From JALHUB01 sp963719465 (GTDB lineage Bacteria > Chloroflexota > Dehalococcoidia > DSTF01 > JALHUB01): DNA of 64,000 nt. The notes beneath the pieces were generated by a model that was given only the letters and a program-made list of their open reading frames with translations, did not search any database and was not told the origin of the DNA. The stretch is taken from positions 372,001 through 436,000 of the forward strand of contig OY970386.1 in NCBI GenBank assembly GCA_963719465.1, written 5' to 3'. Positions 10,600 through 19,985 of the stretch are shown here, in pieces; within the stretch, counting starts at the first letter, position 1; each line of letters opens with the position of its first letter. Made by a program: the position numbers and the translations under genes.

Positions 10600-10776
10600 G
10601 TGAGGTTCTTCATCGGTTTTCTGCTCGGTCTGTCTATCGGCGCCTCGATCGGCCTTGCTTTCGCGCCTGAACCCGGAGCGCGCACGCGTGCGAAGGTCAT
10701 GGACCGGATGCGGGAGAAGAGTCAGGGCTCCCCCATGGAAGAGCCCATGGAGGAGATGAGGGAGCAGTTCCAGTAG
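10600..10776 (+). CDS. YtxH-like small membrane protein
   Basis: 58 residues from the GTG at 10600 (AAGGGGG just upstream). It has one glycine-rich membrane helix (FFIGFLLGLSIGASIGLAFA) followed by PEPGARTR and a charged tail, the pattern of the YtxH family. Function in the family is poorly known; some members are stress-related. The c-di-AMP receptor gene begins 30 bases downstream, so the two are probably co-transcribed. Confidence 0.75.
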   Translation: MRFFIGFLLGLSIGASIGLAFAPEPGARTRAKVMDRMREKSQGSPMEEPMEEMREQFQ

Positions 10777-10806
10777 CTCCTCCGCCCTGCTAAGGAAGGC
10801 AGGCCC

Positions 10807-11151
10807 TTGGCCGAAGACCAGTTCAAGCTGGTAGTCATCATCGCGTCTGACGACGACGGGGACCGGCTGATCAAACGGCTGATCCGTCGGGGCTGCCCTG
10901 CAACCAGGGTTGGCGGTCTGGGAGGCTTCCTTCGGCGCGGCAACACGACGATTCTCTCCGGCGTCCCGGCTGGGGACGTTGAGTCCGTGCTGGGTATCGT
11001 TCGTGAGGAGTGCCATGCCCGGCAGGAGTTCGTCCCCGTGCAGACCTTGCCTTTCCCCGGCGACAGCGCGACCTATGCCGATCCGCTTGAGGTGCGCGTG
11101 GGCGGCGCGGTCGTGTTCGTCCTTGACGTGGAGCGTTTCGAGAAGACTTAA
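10807..11151 (+). CDS. Cyclic-di-AMP receptor (DarA/PstA, DUF970 family)
   Basis: 114 residues from the TTG at 10807 with AAGGAAGG upstream. The PII-like ferredoxin fold is recognisable: KLVVIIASDDDGDRLIKRLI at the start, then RVGGLGGFLRRGNTTILSGV (the T-loop and c-di-AMP contact region) and GGAVVFVLDVERFEK at the end. PII-like c-di-AMP sensors are known in Firmicutes. The target in this organism is unknown. Convergent with the HD-GYP gene. Confidence 0.85.
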   Translation: MAEDQFKLVVIIASDDDGDRLIKRLIRRGCPATRVGGLGGFLRRGNTTILSGVPAGDVESVLGIVREECHARQEFVPVQTLPFPGDSATYADPLEVRVGGAVVFVLDVERFEKT

Positions 11152-11157
11152 GCTGCT

Positions 11158-12531
11158 CTAGGCAGCGCAATGCAGGGCGCGGAACTCGTTGACGAGATGC
11201 GCGTCGAGCTGCGTGCCGGCGGCGCCCATCATCACCGTGAGCGCGTCCTTCTCGCTCAGAGCGCGACGATACGGCCTATCCGATGTCAAGGCAACGTATA
11301 CGTTGGCGACGGCGATGATCCTGGACTCCAGCGGAATGAGGTCGGTCGCCAGCATTTCCGGGTAGCCCTTGCCATCGGGGCGTTCGTGATGTCCTCCCAC
11401 CCACTGCGCCGCCTCTTCCATGCCGGACAGGTTCTCCAAGATCAGGCGCGAGTAGCTGGGATGGCGCTGCATGAGCTGCATCTCCGTCAGCGTCAGGATG
11501 TCGGGCTTGCCCATGATGCGCGCCGGTACGGAGAGCTGGCCGATATCGTGCAGCAAGGCGGCCAGCTTGATGACCTGCACGTGCTCCGGAAAGAGCCCGA
11601 CGGCTTCTGCAAGCTGCCCGGCGATTTCTGAGACGCGCGCGGATTTCCCCTTGGTGAAGCGAGTCTTGGAATCGATTACGCCTGCAAGGCCTCTGGTCAG
11701 GTTGATCATCGCTTTCCAGCTCCAGCGACCGTTCCCCTGCTGGCTCCTCAGCAGCGTCCGAGAGAGGTCCTTGCCAAATAGGCCGAGCCAGAAGTCATCC
11801 TGGCGCGAGAAGCTTTTCACTTGCTCCACCAGCTTCGGGTCGAGCACCATTTCAGAGACGTCTTCCATTTCCGCGACCAGGTTCCGTCGCGCGACGAGGG
11901 AATTCTGCTCCTCGGCTATGATCGACTCGGCCCAGTCGGCCGCCGCGAGGGCGCGAGAGAGAAGCGGGATGTCGTTTGCGGCCAGGCCTTCTGGATAGCC
12001 GCTGCCGTCCCAGTTCTCGTGGCTGGAGGCAATCGTCTCGCCGACGGGCGTTGGCAGGCCAAGGGTGATTGCCTTGGCGCCGCCAAGCGATACATGTTGA
12101 TGGAAGGCGCTGATGATAACGTCGGGCGTCGACGCTTGGCAATCGGCGGCGAGCTCCGCGGGCGATTTCCGCGGCGAGGAGGCGAAAAGAGCGTTCTCGT
12201 TAACGCCGACGATGTCTGACAGGTCTGCGGACACAAGCGGAACGCCCATGTCATGGAGCAGGCTGGCATAGTACAGCGTCGTCTGCTCAGCTTCAGACAA
12301 TTCGAGCGCCTGGGCCAGCTTTCCGGCGATGTAGCACACGCGGCCTGCGTGACCGATGGCCCGACCCTCAGCGAGATCAAGTCCTTCGCTGAAACCCGCT
12401 ATGAGCTCCGCCTTGCTCAGGAGCGGTAGTTTTCCAGGTTCGAAAGTTCCTTCTTGTAGATCCGGAGTGCCGTAGAGTTCTGCCGGGGAGAGTCCCTCCT
12501 CACCCGCTATGGGTGATTTGCGTCTCGTCAA
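11158..12531 (-). CDS. Tandem HD-GYP protein, possible c-di-GMP phosphodiesterase
   Basis: About 457 residues from the TTG at 12531, which has GAGG at good distance; a TTG at 12597 would add 22 residues. Two HD-GYP domains follow each other. The first has LLHDMG and HENWDGSGYPEG; the second has LLHDIG, GGHHERPDGKGYPE and DRPYRRALS. HD-GYP domains hydrolyse c-di-GMP to pGpG or GMP, or related cyclic dinucleotides. No sensory or membrane domain is seen. It ends 6 bases from the c-di-AMP receptor gene. Confidence 0.88.
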   Translation of the reverse strand: MTRRKSPIAGEEGLSPAELYGTPDLQEGTFEPGKLPLLSKAELIAGFSEGLDLAEGRAIGHAGRVCYIAGKLAQALELSEAEQTTLYYASLLHDMGVPLVSADLSDIVGVNENALFASSPRKSPAELAADCQASTPDVIISAFHQHVSLGGAKAITLGLPTPVGETIASSHENWDGSGYPEGLAANDIPLLSRALAAADWAESIIAEEQNSLVARRNLVAEMEDVSEMVLDPKLVEQVKSFSRQDDFWLGLFGKDLSRTLLRSQQGNGRWSWKAMINLTRGLAGVIDSKTRFTKGKSARVSEIAGQLAEAVGLFPEHVQVIKLAALLHDIGQLSVPARIMGKPDILTLTEMQLMQRHPSYSRLILENLSGMEEAAQWVGGHHERPDGKGYPEMLATDLIPLESRIIAVANVYVALTSDRPYRRALSEKDALTVMMGAAGTQLDAHLVNEFRALHCAA

Positions 12532-12708
12532 TTCTAACCTCGATAGGTATGTGAAGGAGGAGAGACGGTAGTCGCTCCTAGATTGTAATGGTCCCAATCT
12601 GAATATCGGCAGGCGGCGCGAACAGCACAGACCGGACGGTATGTTAGAGACGCTGTTTCGCGGCTTGCGTCCACTTCTGCCGCCGTGGACAATGACGTTG
12701 GAGGGACG

Positions 12709-13365
12709 ATGATCCTCGAAGGCCTTGTCGTCGGCATGTTTCAGAGCAATTGCTACGTCGTTGGCGCCGAGGCGAGCCGCGAGGCACTGGTTGTCGATCC
12801 GGGCGATGAGGGCGGCCGGATCCTCAAGACACTCGAACGGCTGGGGTTAACGGCAAAGGTCATCGCCGTTACGCACACGCACATCGACCACGTCGCCGCG
12901 TTGGAGGAGGTGCGGGAGGCGACCGGCGCCAGCGTCGCCATGCACCGCGAGGCATTTGATTCGGCGCAACGCGACGCGCCCCTCCTGCGGATGATGCTGG
13001 GCGCGGAGCCGCGCGGCTTGAGCCCGCCGGACGTATTCTTGGAGGACGGCGATAAGCTGAGCGTCGGCGATCTGGGGTTTGAGACGCTGTTCTGCCCGGG
13101 GCACGCTTACGGCCACATCTGCCTGTACGGCGAAGGCGTCGTCTTCACCGGGGACGCTCTCTTTGCCGGCGGCATCGGTCGCTTCGACCTACCGGGCGGC
13201 GACGGCAGGCTGTTGGTGCGAAGCATCCGCGACAAGCTGCTCACGCTACCGGACGAGACCGTCGTTCTTCCCGGCCACGGCCCCTCGAGCACGATCGGGG
13301 AAGAGAAGGCGACGAATCCGTTCCTGCTCTATCCTCGCATGTATATGGGTATCGACCCCGACTAA
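12709..13365 (+). CDS. MBL-fold metal hydrolase (glyoxalase II-like)
   Basis: 218 residues from the ATG at 12709 (GGAGG directly upstream). The metal site THTHIDH is near residue 62, with the other ligands in FCPGHAYGH, FTGDALF and LPGHGPSS. Such proteins hydrolyse thioesters such as S-lactoylglutathione or related substrates. The GRFDLPGGD segment after FAGGIG is the usual YcbL-type signature. Substrate not provable. Confidence 0.88.
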   Translation: MILEGLVVGMFQSNCYVVGAEASREALVVDPGDEGGRILKTLERLGLTAKVIAVTHTHIDHVAALEEVREATGASVAMHREAFDSAQRDAPLLRMMLGAEPRGLSPPDVFLEDGDKLSVGDLGFETLFCPGHAYGHICLYGEGVVFTGDALFAGGIGRFDLPGGDGRLLVRSIRDKLLTLPDETVVLPGHGPSSTIGEEKATNPFLLYPRMYMGIDPD

Positions 13366-13383
13366 GGGTGCGGAAAACAAATG

Positions 13384-13416
13384 AGAAGGCCGGAACGAAT
13401 CCGGCCTTCTCTGTTT
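13384..13416. terminator. Bidirectional terminator between MBL hydrolase and hppA
   Basis: A 10-bp perfect stem (AGAAGGCCGG and its complement at 13401-13410) with a 7-base loop. T-rich sequence follows on the right (CTGTTTTC), and A-rich sequence precedes on the left (GAAAACAAATG), so it can stop both convergent genes. Confidence 0.85.
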
Positions 13417-13431
13417 TCGTGCCTTTGATAG

Positions 13432-15683
13432 CTAAGAGATGAACAGCGGCGCGAGCACCAGCGTGATCGTGCTCAAGAGCTTCACGAGGACGTGCAGCGA
13501 CGGCCCCGCCGTGTCCTTGAACGGGTCGCCCACCGTGTCGCCGACGACTGCCGCCTTGTGAGCGTCGCTGCCCTTGCCCAGCGTCACCCAGCCGGCAGAG
13601 TCGGGTTCAGATACGCCGGGACCCGCTGCGACGCTCGCCGCGGGCACTTTCAGGAGGCCCGCCTCGATGTACTTCTTGGCATTGTCCCAAGCGCCGCCGA
13701 CGTTGTTGAAGAAGGTAGCTAGGATGACGCCGCCGATCGTGCCGACCATCAGCAGCGCCGCCACGGCCTCCGGCCCGCCTGAGCCAACTGTTTGCGTCGC
13801 CGGCAGGGCCTTCAGGATATCTGCCTTATAGATCAGCCGGAAAGCCACCCCGATGACGATAGGCGCTCCTACGACCAGCAGGCCTGGAGCCATCATCCCC
13901 TTCAGCGCCGCCTGTGCCGTGATGTCGACAGCACGACCGTAGTCCGGGCGGGAACATCCCGGCCATGATGCCCGGGTCCTCACGGAACTGCCGGCGCACC
14001 TCCTCGATGATCTTCGAGCTCGCCTGCCCGACGGCGCGAATTGCCAGCGAAGCGAACAGGAAGACGATCATGACGCCCAGCAGCGCCGAGACGAAGGAGG
14101 AGACGTTGGAAATGTCCACCGTGAACGGGATTGTCGTCAAGTCCTTACCGAAGTAAATCGAGCTCGAATCCTTGGCGAAGTGCTCCTTGACCTTGTCCAG
14201 GTAAGCGCTGAACAGTAGGAACGCCGCCAGACCGGCGGAGGCCATGGCGTAGCCCTTGGTGAGAGCCTTCGTCGTGTTCCCAACCGCGTCCAGCGCATCG
14301 GTGATGTCGCGCGCTTCCGCCGGCGCCCCGGACATCTCGATAATGCCGTTGGCGTTGTCCGTAATCGGCCCGAAGGTGTCCATCGCGAGGATGTAGGCGG
14401 CGGACATGAGCATGCCCATCGTCGCCACGGCCGTCCCGAATACGCCGCCGTTTGGCAGGTTAGAGTGCGAACCGAGCACGAAGGAGACGATCAGCGCGAC
14501 GCTGATGGCGACGGCGGTAACGAGTGTCGTCTCAAAGCCAACGGCCGTGCCAACGATAATGTTAGTCGCCGGCCCCGTTAGTGACGCGTTGACGATCTCT
14601 TTCACCGGCCGCCAGCGTCCCACGGTGTAGTACTGCGTGATATAGACGAAGAGCACGCTGGTTGCTATTCCGGTCAGGCCGCAGAAGAAGAACCAGTACC
14701 AGTGGTCGGCCATCATGATTTTTGTGACGAGCGCCATAAAGCAGATGGATATGGCCGTAACGACGTAGTAACCGTAGTTGAGAGGCGTCATCGGGTCCTG
14801 TCCCTCCTTCGTGAAGAAGGGGACCGTCATGATGCCGATGCCCGTCCCGATGATACCGAAGGCACGGATTACCAGCGGGAACAGGATCCACTCTGGCTTG
14901 CCCGTCAACTGGAAGATCGCCACGCCCAAGATCATCGCGCCGATGTTTTCCGCGGCCGTCGACTCGAACAGGTCGGCGCCACGGCCGGCGCAGTCGCCCA
15001 CGTTGTCGCCCACGAGGTCGGCAACGACGGCGGCATTGCGTGGGTCGTCCTCCGGGATGCCAGCCTCGACCTTGCCCACCAGGTCGGCGCCCACGTCGGC
15101 GGCCTTCGTGTAGATTCCGCCGCCGAGCTGCGCGAACAGCGCGACGAAGCTAGCGCCGAAGCCGAAGCCAACGATTAGGAACGGCGTGTCAGCCATGTTG
15201 TTGCCAAGGATTCGGCTGTAGAACCCGAACAACGACGCCACACCAATCAGGCTCAGACCGACGACCAGGAAGCCGGAGACGGCGCCGCCGCGCAATGACA
15301 CAGCGACCGCATCGCGCAGGCTGTGAGTGGCCGCCGCGGCGCAGCGCCCGTTGGCCCGCACCGACACGTACATGCCGATGAACCCGGCGAGGCCCGAGCA
15401 GGTGGCGCCGATCATGAAGGCGATGCCGGTGAGCACACCGTGGTTCAGGCTGCTATCGAAATAGCCTACGATCAGGCCGATCGCGACCGCCACGAATATC
15501 GAAAGCATGGCGATGGTACGATACTGCCGCCTCAGGAACGCCATCGCCCCTTCAAAGATCATGCCCGGCAATCTCTTGCATAGCGGGCGGGCCAGCGTCG
15601 CGTTTGAGGACGTCCCAGGCCAGGAACGCCGCAAACAGGACGGTGGCCACCGCCACAATTGGGATCATCCACGCCATTGCCAT
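13432..15683 (-). CDS. hppA: Membrane-bound proton-translocating pyrophosphatase, two frameshifts
   Basis: The full gene runs from the ATG at 15683 (AAGGAG upstream) to 13432, about 750 codons. It pumps H+ or Na+ while hydrolysing PPi, with about 16 membrane helices. Landmarks are the EIAGMIFEGAMAFLRRQ start, the catalytic GVGIYTKAADVGADLVGK-like stretch (here GGGIYTKAADVGADLVGK), DNVGDCAGRGADLFES and GGAWDNAKKYIEAG near the end. The reading frame breaks near 15565 (extra base before ATGATC) and near 13955 (inside RPDYGR). Both breaks fall within otherwise perfect family sequence, so sequencing error is likely. Alanine in the third-last family motif was not used to assign ion type. Confidence 0.88.
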
Positions 15684-15881
15684 GACAGTTTGCTCCTTCG
15701 CTCTCGAATTGTCGCCCGGTAGGGAGTCGCTCAGCGGTTTGAAGGCTTCCCTCCGACCATGCGAAGTCTAGCAAAGGGTTCTTTCAATAAGCAACCGAGA
15801 TTGCCGTTTCTTGCAACGGATTTCACAAGAGAGTAAGCTCAGGCCCTGCAACGCGCTGATCGGCAAGGCTGGGACGCGGTA

Positions 15882-16607
15882 ATGGCAAGCGTGCTCGTCA
15901 TCAGCAATGACCCCACGACCTGCAGTCTGGTCGTGAATTGCTTGACTGCGGACGGACACGTGGTTGCCACTTGCGACACCCCATCTGCCGCGCCGCGCCT
16001 GTTCGCAACGTTCGCTTTCGACGGCGTCTGCCTCGACACAGCCTTAAACGAGAGCAGCATCGACGACTTCCTTCGCTGGTTTCAGGCGGACGAGCAACAC
16101 GCTGCTATACCCATCCTGTTCCTCTTGCCGTTGGGAAGTCGGTGGGCGCCAGCAGCCGCGCCAAAGCAGTTGCGTCCCGGCTTGGACGGCTATCTCGTGA
16201 AGCCGCTGGACGACGACAGTCTTAGACAGATGATGGCCGAGCTGCTCGCCCGGTCGTCAGGGGGTCTACCGGCCCATGCGCGTATTCTTCGCTTGCCGCC
16301 GCTGACTCTCGACCGCGACACGCACGACCTCTCCGCCGGCGGCATGGCCGCCCATCTCACGCCGACGGAGTACCGCCTTGTCTCGTACCTGATGGAGCGG
16401 CCGGGAGCGGTCGTGACTCGCGACGAATTGTTAGAGGATGTCTGGGGATTTCATCCCGGCACCGGCTCAGCGCCCGTTGTCCGGGTCCACGTCGGCAATC
16501 TGCGGCGGAAGATGGCCCAGGTAGGCGCTGCTCCGCTACTGGAGACGCTTTCGCATCGAGGATACCGTCTGCGCGCCGAGAAGCCGTCGCAGAGCGGCGA
16601 GCGCTAG
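15882..16607 (+). CDS. OmpR-type response regulator
   Basis: 241 residues. The N-terminal receiver domain (1-120) is slightly degenerate: the acidic pair is N-D, the likely phospho-acceptor is Asp in GVCLDTAL near residue 53, and the switch Lys is in GYLVKPL. The C-terminal winged helix (140-232) has LTPTEYRLVSYLMERPGAVVTRDELLEDVWG and HVGNLRRKM, the OmpR/PhoB DNA-binding pattern. No histidine kinase gene is adjacent, so it may be an orphan regulator. It ends over the stop codon of otsA. Confidence 0.9.
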   Translation: MASVLVISNDPTTCSLVVNCLTADGHVVATCDTPSAAPRLFATFAFDGVCLDTALNESSIDDFLRWFQADEQHAAIPILFLLPLGSRWAPAAAPKQLRPGLDGYLVKPLDDDSLRQMMAELLARSSGGLPAHARILRLPPLTLDRDTHDLSAGGMAAHLTPTEYRLVSYLMERPGAVVTRDELLEDVWGFHPGTGSAPVVRVHVGNLRRKMAQVGAAPLLETLSHRGYRLRAEKPSQSGER

Positions 16608-18181
16608 CCGGCGGCAGTGACGGCAAGCTCAAACGCCCGCGACGGCGTCGACAGCCGTTCGGCTGCTACTTCCGCCAAATCGTCCGATTGACGCTCCAGC
16701 CACCTCTGCAGGTCATTCTCGACGATGGTGCGGCGCAGTTGCTGTGCGCGGCGGCGCTTCTCTTCCTCCGACATCGTGAGGGCGCGCCAGAGCGCGTCGG
16801 CAGTGCCTTCAACGTCTGTGGGAGCGACCGACAGGGCGCCGTCGGCAAGCTCCAGCTGTGAGCCGACTTCGGTGGAAAGGACGAGGACGCCGTCCCTGCG
16901 GTTGACGAGCGGCCCCTCCTTCGATACGAGATTCATGCCGTCGGCAAGGGAGTTGACGAGCAGGACGTCGTAGAGGCTCATGCCGGCCAGAGCCTGTGTG
17001 TAGTTGTTCTCGGCGTAGGCTTCAATCGGCTGCCAGTCATCGCTGCGGAAGCTGCGGTTTATTTCTTCGATCCGATCCCAAACGCGGTTCGCATGGGTCC
17101 GGAACTCGGGCACGCATCCTCGCGAGGGTACGAGGAAGGCGAGCAGCTTCACCTGGCCGACCAGTTCGACGTGGCGGCGGAGCATGAGATCGAATGCGTC
17201 GAGGCCGCCGAGGATGTTCTTGCTCGGGTCGAGTCGATCGACGCGGACGATGGTCTGCCGCACGACCTGCTGCGAGAGCTGCTTGCGATAGCGCGCGAAG
17301 TCTAGGGAGAGGGTTTGAGAGTGCAGGCGCTGCGGGTCGACGGAGACAGGGTAGGCCTGGATACGAGTGAGCCTTCCGTTTCGCCCGACCACCCGCATCG
17401 AACTGGACGCGACGACATTGGGCAAGAAGTGCAGGCAGGTGTCGACGAAGTTGGCGGTGGAGACCTCTGTCTGAAAGCCAACGACATCGGCGCTCAGCAG
17501 GCTGCCGCAGATAGCTCGAACGATATCGTGGGGCAACTTCTCCCACGCGTCAGGCGCCGGCCAGGGGATGTGCGAGAAGTGCTGGAGGATGGCGTCGGGC
17601 GCAAGCGCGCGAACGTATCCAGGGCACATGTATAGGTGGTAGTCCTGGATCATGACATAGGAGGGCGACGTTCCTCTCTTCATCTCAGCCAGGACCGAAC
17701 GCGCGAAGGCGCGGTTGACCGGGAGGTAGCCTTCGTTCCAGCTCCGTCGGATTCGCTTCTCCAGGTCGCGCGGCCGCAGACTGTCCCAGAGCCCGTGCTG
17801 GAGGAACCAGAGGATGGGGTTGCTGAAGACGCCGTAATACTGATGATAAACGTGTCGAGGAACGACGACAAAGCGTTGCTCGCATTGCTGGTCGTCAACA
17901 TCAACCCTGGAGCGTCCGGCGCGGGCCATCCGCCGATCGCCCTCGGTCATGGCGCTCGCGATCCAGACGAAGTCGCCAAGCGGCATCAGCGATGTGAGCG
18001 CAGTGGCAACGCCGCCGTTTCCGCCGCAGGCACGAAGGGCGCCTGACTTATCGAAGTTGTACTCTAGCGGTCCGCGATTGCTGGCAAGGATGATTCGATT
18101 GGGGCGGCTTGCGGTCGCGACGGCGTCCTCGTACGTCGCTGTGTAATCCGGTTCGGGTCGAATGCTCGTGACTCCTTTCAA
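16604..18181 (-). CDS. otsA: Trehalose-6-phosphate synthase
   Basis: About 525 residues, GT20 family. It makes trehalose-6-phosphate from UDP-glucose and glucose-6-phosphate. Visible are SNRGPLEYNF (N-terminal loop), GGVATAL, QDYHLYMCPGYVR, HIPWPAPDAW and DRLDPSKNI, all family hallmarks; the C-terminal region has LVNSLADGMNLVSKE. The TTG start at 18181 lies before a ribosome-like AAAGGAG, so the true start could be a few codons downstream, perhaps at an unusual ATT. otsB lies upstream on the same strand. Confidence 0.93.
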   Translation of the reverse strand: MKGVTSIRPEPDYTATYEDAVATASRPNRIILASNRGPLEYNFDKSGALRACGGNGGVATALTSLMPLGDFVWIASAMTEGDRRMARAGRSRVDVDDQQCEQRFVVVPRHVYHQYYGVFSNPILWFLQHGLWDSLRPRDLEKRIRRSWNEGYLPVNRAFARSVLAEMKRGTSPSYVMIQDYHLYMCPGYVRALAPDAILQHFSHIPWPAPDAWEKLPHDIVRAICGSLLSADVVGFQTEVSTANFVDTCLHFLPNVVASSSMRVVGRNGRLTRIQAYPVSVDPQRLHSQTLSLDFARYRKQLSQQVVRQTIVRVDRLDPSKNILGGLDAFDLMLRRHVELVGQVKLLAFLVPSRGCVPEFRTHANRVWDRIEEINRSFRSDDWQPIEAYAENNYTQALAGMSLYDVLLVNSLADGMNLVSKEGPLVNRRDGVLVLSTEVGSQLELADGALSVAPTDVEGTADALWRALTMSEEEKRRRAQQLRRTIVENDLQRWLERQSDDLAEVAAERLSTPSRAFELAVTAAG

Positions 18182-18379
18182 GCCGAAACTTCGGCGCGCT
18201 CACGTCCCTGCGACCGCGTTCCTGTCAGGCGCATCTCGCCCGCGCGATTCTGCGGGCAAGTTGCCTGCCGTCCGAGTCTCTGCTGAAAAGCGAGAGAGTA
18301 GGGGTGAGCCGGTACCGGCGCCTTCTGGCTACCGACACCCAGTTGATTATCGGCAGGCGGAAGCGATTCTTTAGGGCGT

Positions 18380-19207
18380 CTATGTCTGCTTTTCGGCAGA
18401 TTCTTGCTCGTCCGACAGGAGGACGGCCAACCGCGCGAGGAAAGCGGCGACCTCGCTCGGTCCGGCAAGCATCACGTCCGAAGCCTCTGCCAGCTCCCCG
18501 GGAGCCTCACCGCCGCCGACGCCGATTGCCAGGCTCGACAGACCGGGACGGAGAGCGCGCAAGGTGAGCATGGCGTCGATGTCGGTGCGGTCGTCGCCGA
18601 GGAAGACGGTGCTCTTCAGCCCATGCTCTTCCGCCAATGATGCGACGACGTTTCCTTTCGTCAGCGGCAGTTTCGGCCGGACCTCGACCACCATCTTGCC
18701 TTCGCTCAAGGTGAAGCGGTCGGGCGGCACCACTCGATTCAATGTATCGACGAGTTTCTCGCGGGCTCGGGGCGGGTCCGAGGTGTTCCGATAGTGCAGG
18801 GTCAGGATCGTCGTCTTGTCCTCGATGCGCGCGCCGGGAATCGACGTGAGCTCCGCTTCCAGCCCGCGACGCAGCTCCCGCATCTCGGCGGCGTACTGCG
18901 AGGCGTCGTTGCGGTAGCCGTTGCGGGCGTCCCAGCGTTCCTGACCGTGATTGCCGACGTACAGGAGCTCGTCCAGCCCGACCATTCGACGCGCGTCCTC
19001 GACGGTCCTGCCGGAGATGACGGCGACGAGGTCGAGCAGACGCGATAGCTGTCGCAGCGCCTCGCGGCATTCGGGCAGGACGACGGCGGCGTCGGGAGAG
19101 GAGACGATGGGGCTGAGCGTGCCGTCGATATCGCTGATCAGCGCGGCCGGCCGGGCGCGGAGCAGGCGCACGGCGGAGCGGGCTGTGTCGTCGGGTGAAA
19201 CGTTCAT
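18380..19207 (-). CDS. otsB: Trehalose-6-phosphate phosphatase
   Basis: 275 residues from the ATG at 19207. HAD-superfamily enzyme that removes phosphate from trehalose-6-phosphate. Motif I is ALISDIDGTLSPI (two catalytic Asp), motif II VAVISGRTV, motif III around KLPLTKGNVV (Lys), and motif IV FLGDDRTDIDAM. Followed by otsA 198 bases downstream; together they form the OtsBA stress-sugar pathway. A longer frame to 19243 lacks support. Confidence 0.92.
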   Translation of the reverse strand: MNVSPDDTARSAVRLLRARPAALISDIDGTLSPIVSSPDAAVVLPECREALRQLSRLLDLVAVISGRTVEDARRMVGLDELLYVGNHGQERWDARNGYRNDASQYAAEMRELRRGLEAELTSIPGARIEDKTTILTLHYRNTSDPPRAREKLVDTLNRVVPPDRFTLSEGKMVVEVRPKLPLTKGNVVASLAEEHGLKSTVFLGDDRTDIDAMLTLRALRPGLSSLAIGVGGGEAPGELAEASDVMLAGPSEVAAFLARLAVLLSDEQESAEKQT

Positions 19208-19302
19208 GGTGTATGAATAGCAGTGGTGGCTTCCGGCTGTCAATGGCGGGATTGAAGACGGCCGCTGCCAGACGGGCTCATGTTGTATAATTGCGGCTGG
19301 AA

Positions 19303-19377
19303 GGGCCCGTAGCTCAGCGGCAGAGCGGCCGGCTCATAACCGGTTGGTCGCAGGTTCGATCCCTGCCGGGCCCACCA
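19303..19377 (+). tRNA. tRNA-Met (CAT anticodon)
   Basis: 75 nucleotides with a complete cloverleaf and encoded CCA. The acceptor arms GGGCCCG and CGGGCCC pair perfectly. The anticodon CAT sits at 19335-19337 in the loop CTCATAA. The CAT anticodon could also belong to tRNA-Ile2 (lysidine-modified); the G-C acceptor pair argues against initiator tRNA. A TATAAT -10 box lies at 19286-19291. Confidence 0.9.
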
Positions 19378-19395
19378 CAGGCCCTTCCTCAAGCT

Positions 19396-19983
19396 ATGAC
19401 TTCGACCCATTCCTACCTCGATCTCGTCCGACGCACCCTGGCTTCTTACGAGCCGAAGCGCATCGCGCCCGCGGGCCGGCCTTCCGCCGGCGTCCTGATG
19501 CTGATGTTCGACGCTGCGGCTGAAACCCACCTGCTGTTCACGAAGCGGACGGAGCTCGTTGAGCACCACAAGGGCGAGATATCTTTCCCGGGTGGCTCCC
19601 GCGAAGCCACTGACCCCGACCTGTACTACACGGCGCTGCGGGAGACGTTCGAGGAGATTGGAATCCTGCCGGGAGACGTGGAGCGGGTGGGTCAGCTCGA
19701 CGACATCGTCTCACGCGGCAGCAACTTCGTCGTCTCGCCGTTCGTCGGCTTCCTCACGACGGCGAAGCCCTACCATTACAAGCACGCCGACGACGAGGTC
19801 GACGAGATCCTGGAGGTGCCGCTTGCGCACCTGCTCGACCCGGCGAACAGCGGCCGCGAGGTGCGGAACCTAGACGGGCAGGACGTGGAGATCATCTTCT
19901 ACCGCTTCGGAGACCACGTCATCTGGGGCGCGACGGCGCGAATGCTCAATCAGCTCCTGGGCCTGCTGACGGCGTCGAACTAG
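19396..19983 (+). CDS. NUDIX hydrolase, CoA-pyrophosphatase type
   Basis: 195 residues from the ATG at 19396, which sits just past the tRNA. The NUDIX box is SFPGGSREATDPDL followed by ALRETFEEIGI, with the REXXEEXG core intact. The stretch HHKGEISFPGG is the UPF0035 extension found in CoA diphosphatases. Such enzymes split CoA or acyl-CoA into phosphopantetheine and 3',5'-ADP. Confidence 0.9.
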   Translation: MTSTHSYLDLVRRTLASYEPKRIAPAGRPSAGVLMLMFDAAAETHLLFTKRTELVEHHKGEISFPGGSREATDPDLYYTALRETFEEIGILPGDVERVGQLDDIVSRGSNFVVSPFVGFLTTAKPYHYKHADDEVDEILEVPLAHLLDPANSGREVRNLDGQDVEIIFYRFGDHVIWGATARMLNQLLGLLTASN

Positions 19984-19985
19984 CC

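Noticed and set aside
13432..15683. Programmed frameshifting in hppA
   Set aside because: Neither break has a slippery heptamer plus structure that I can see, and hppA is not known to use frameshifting.
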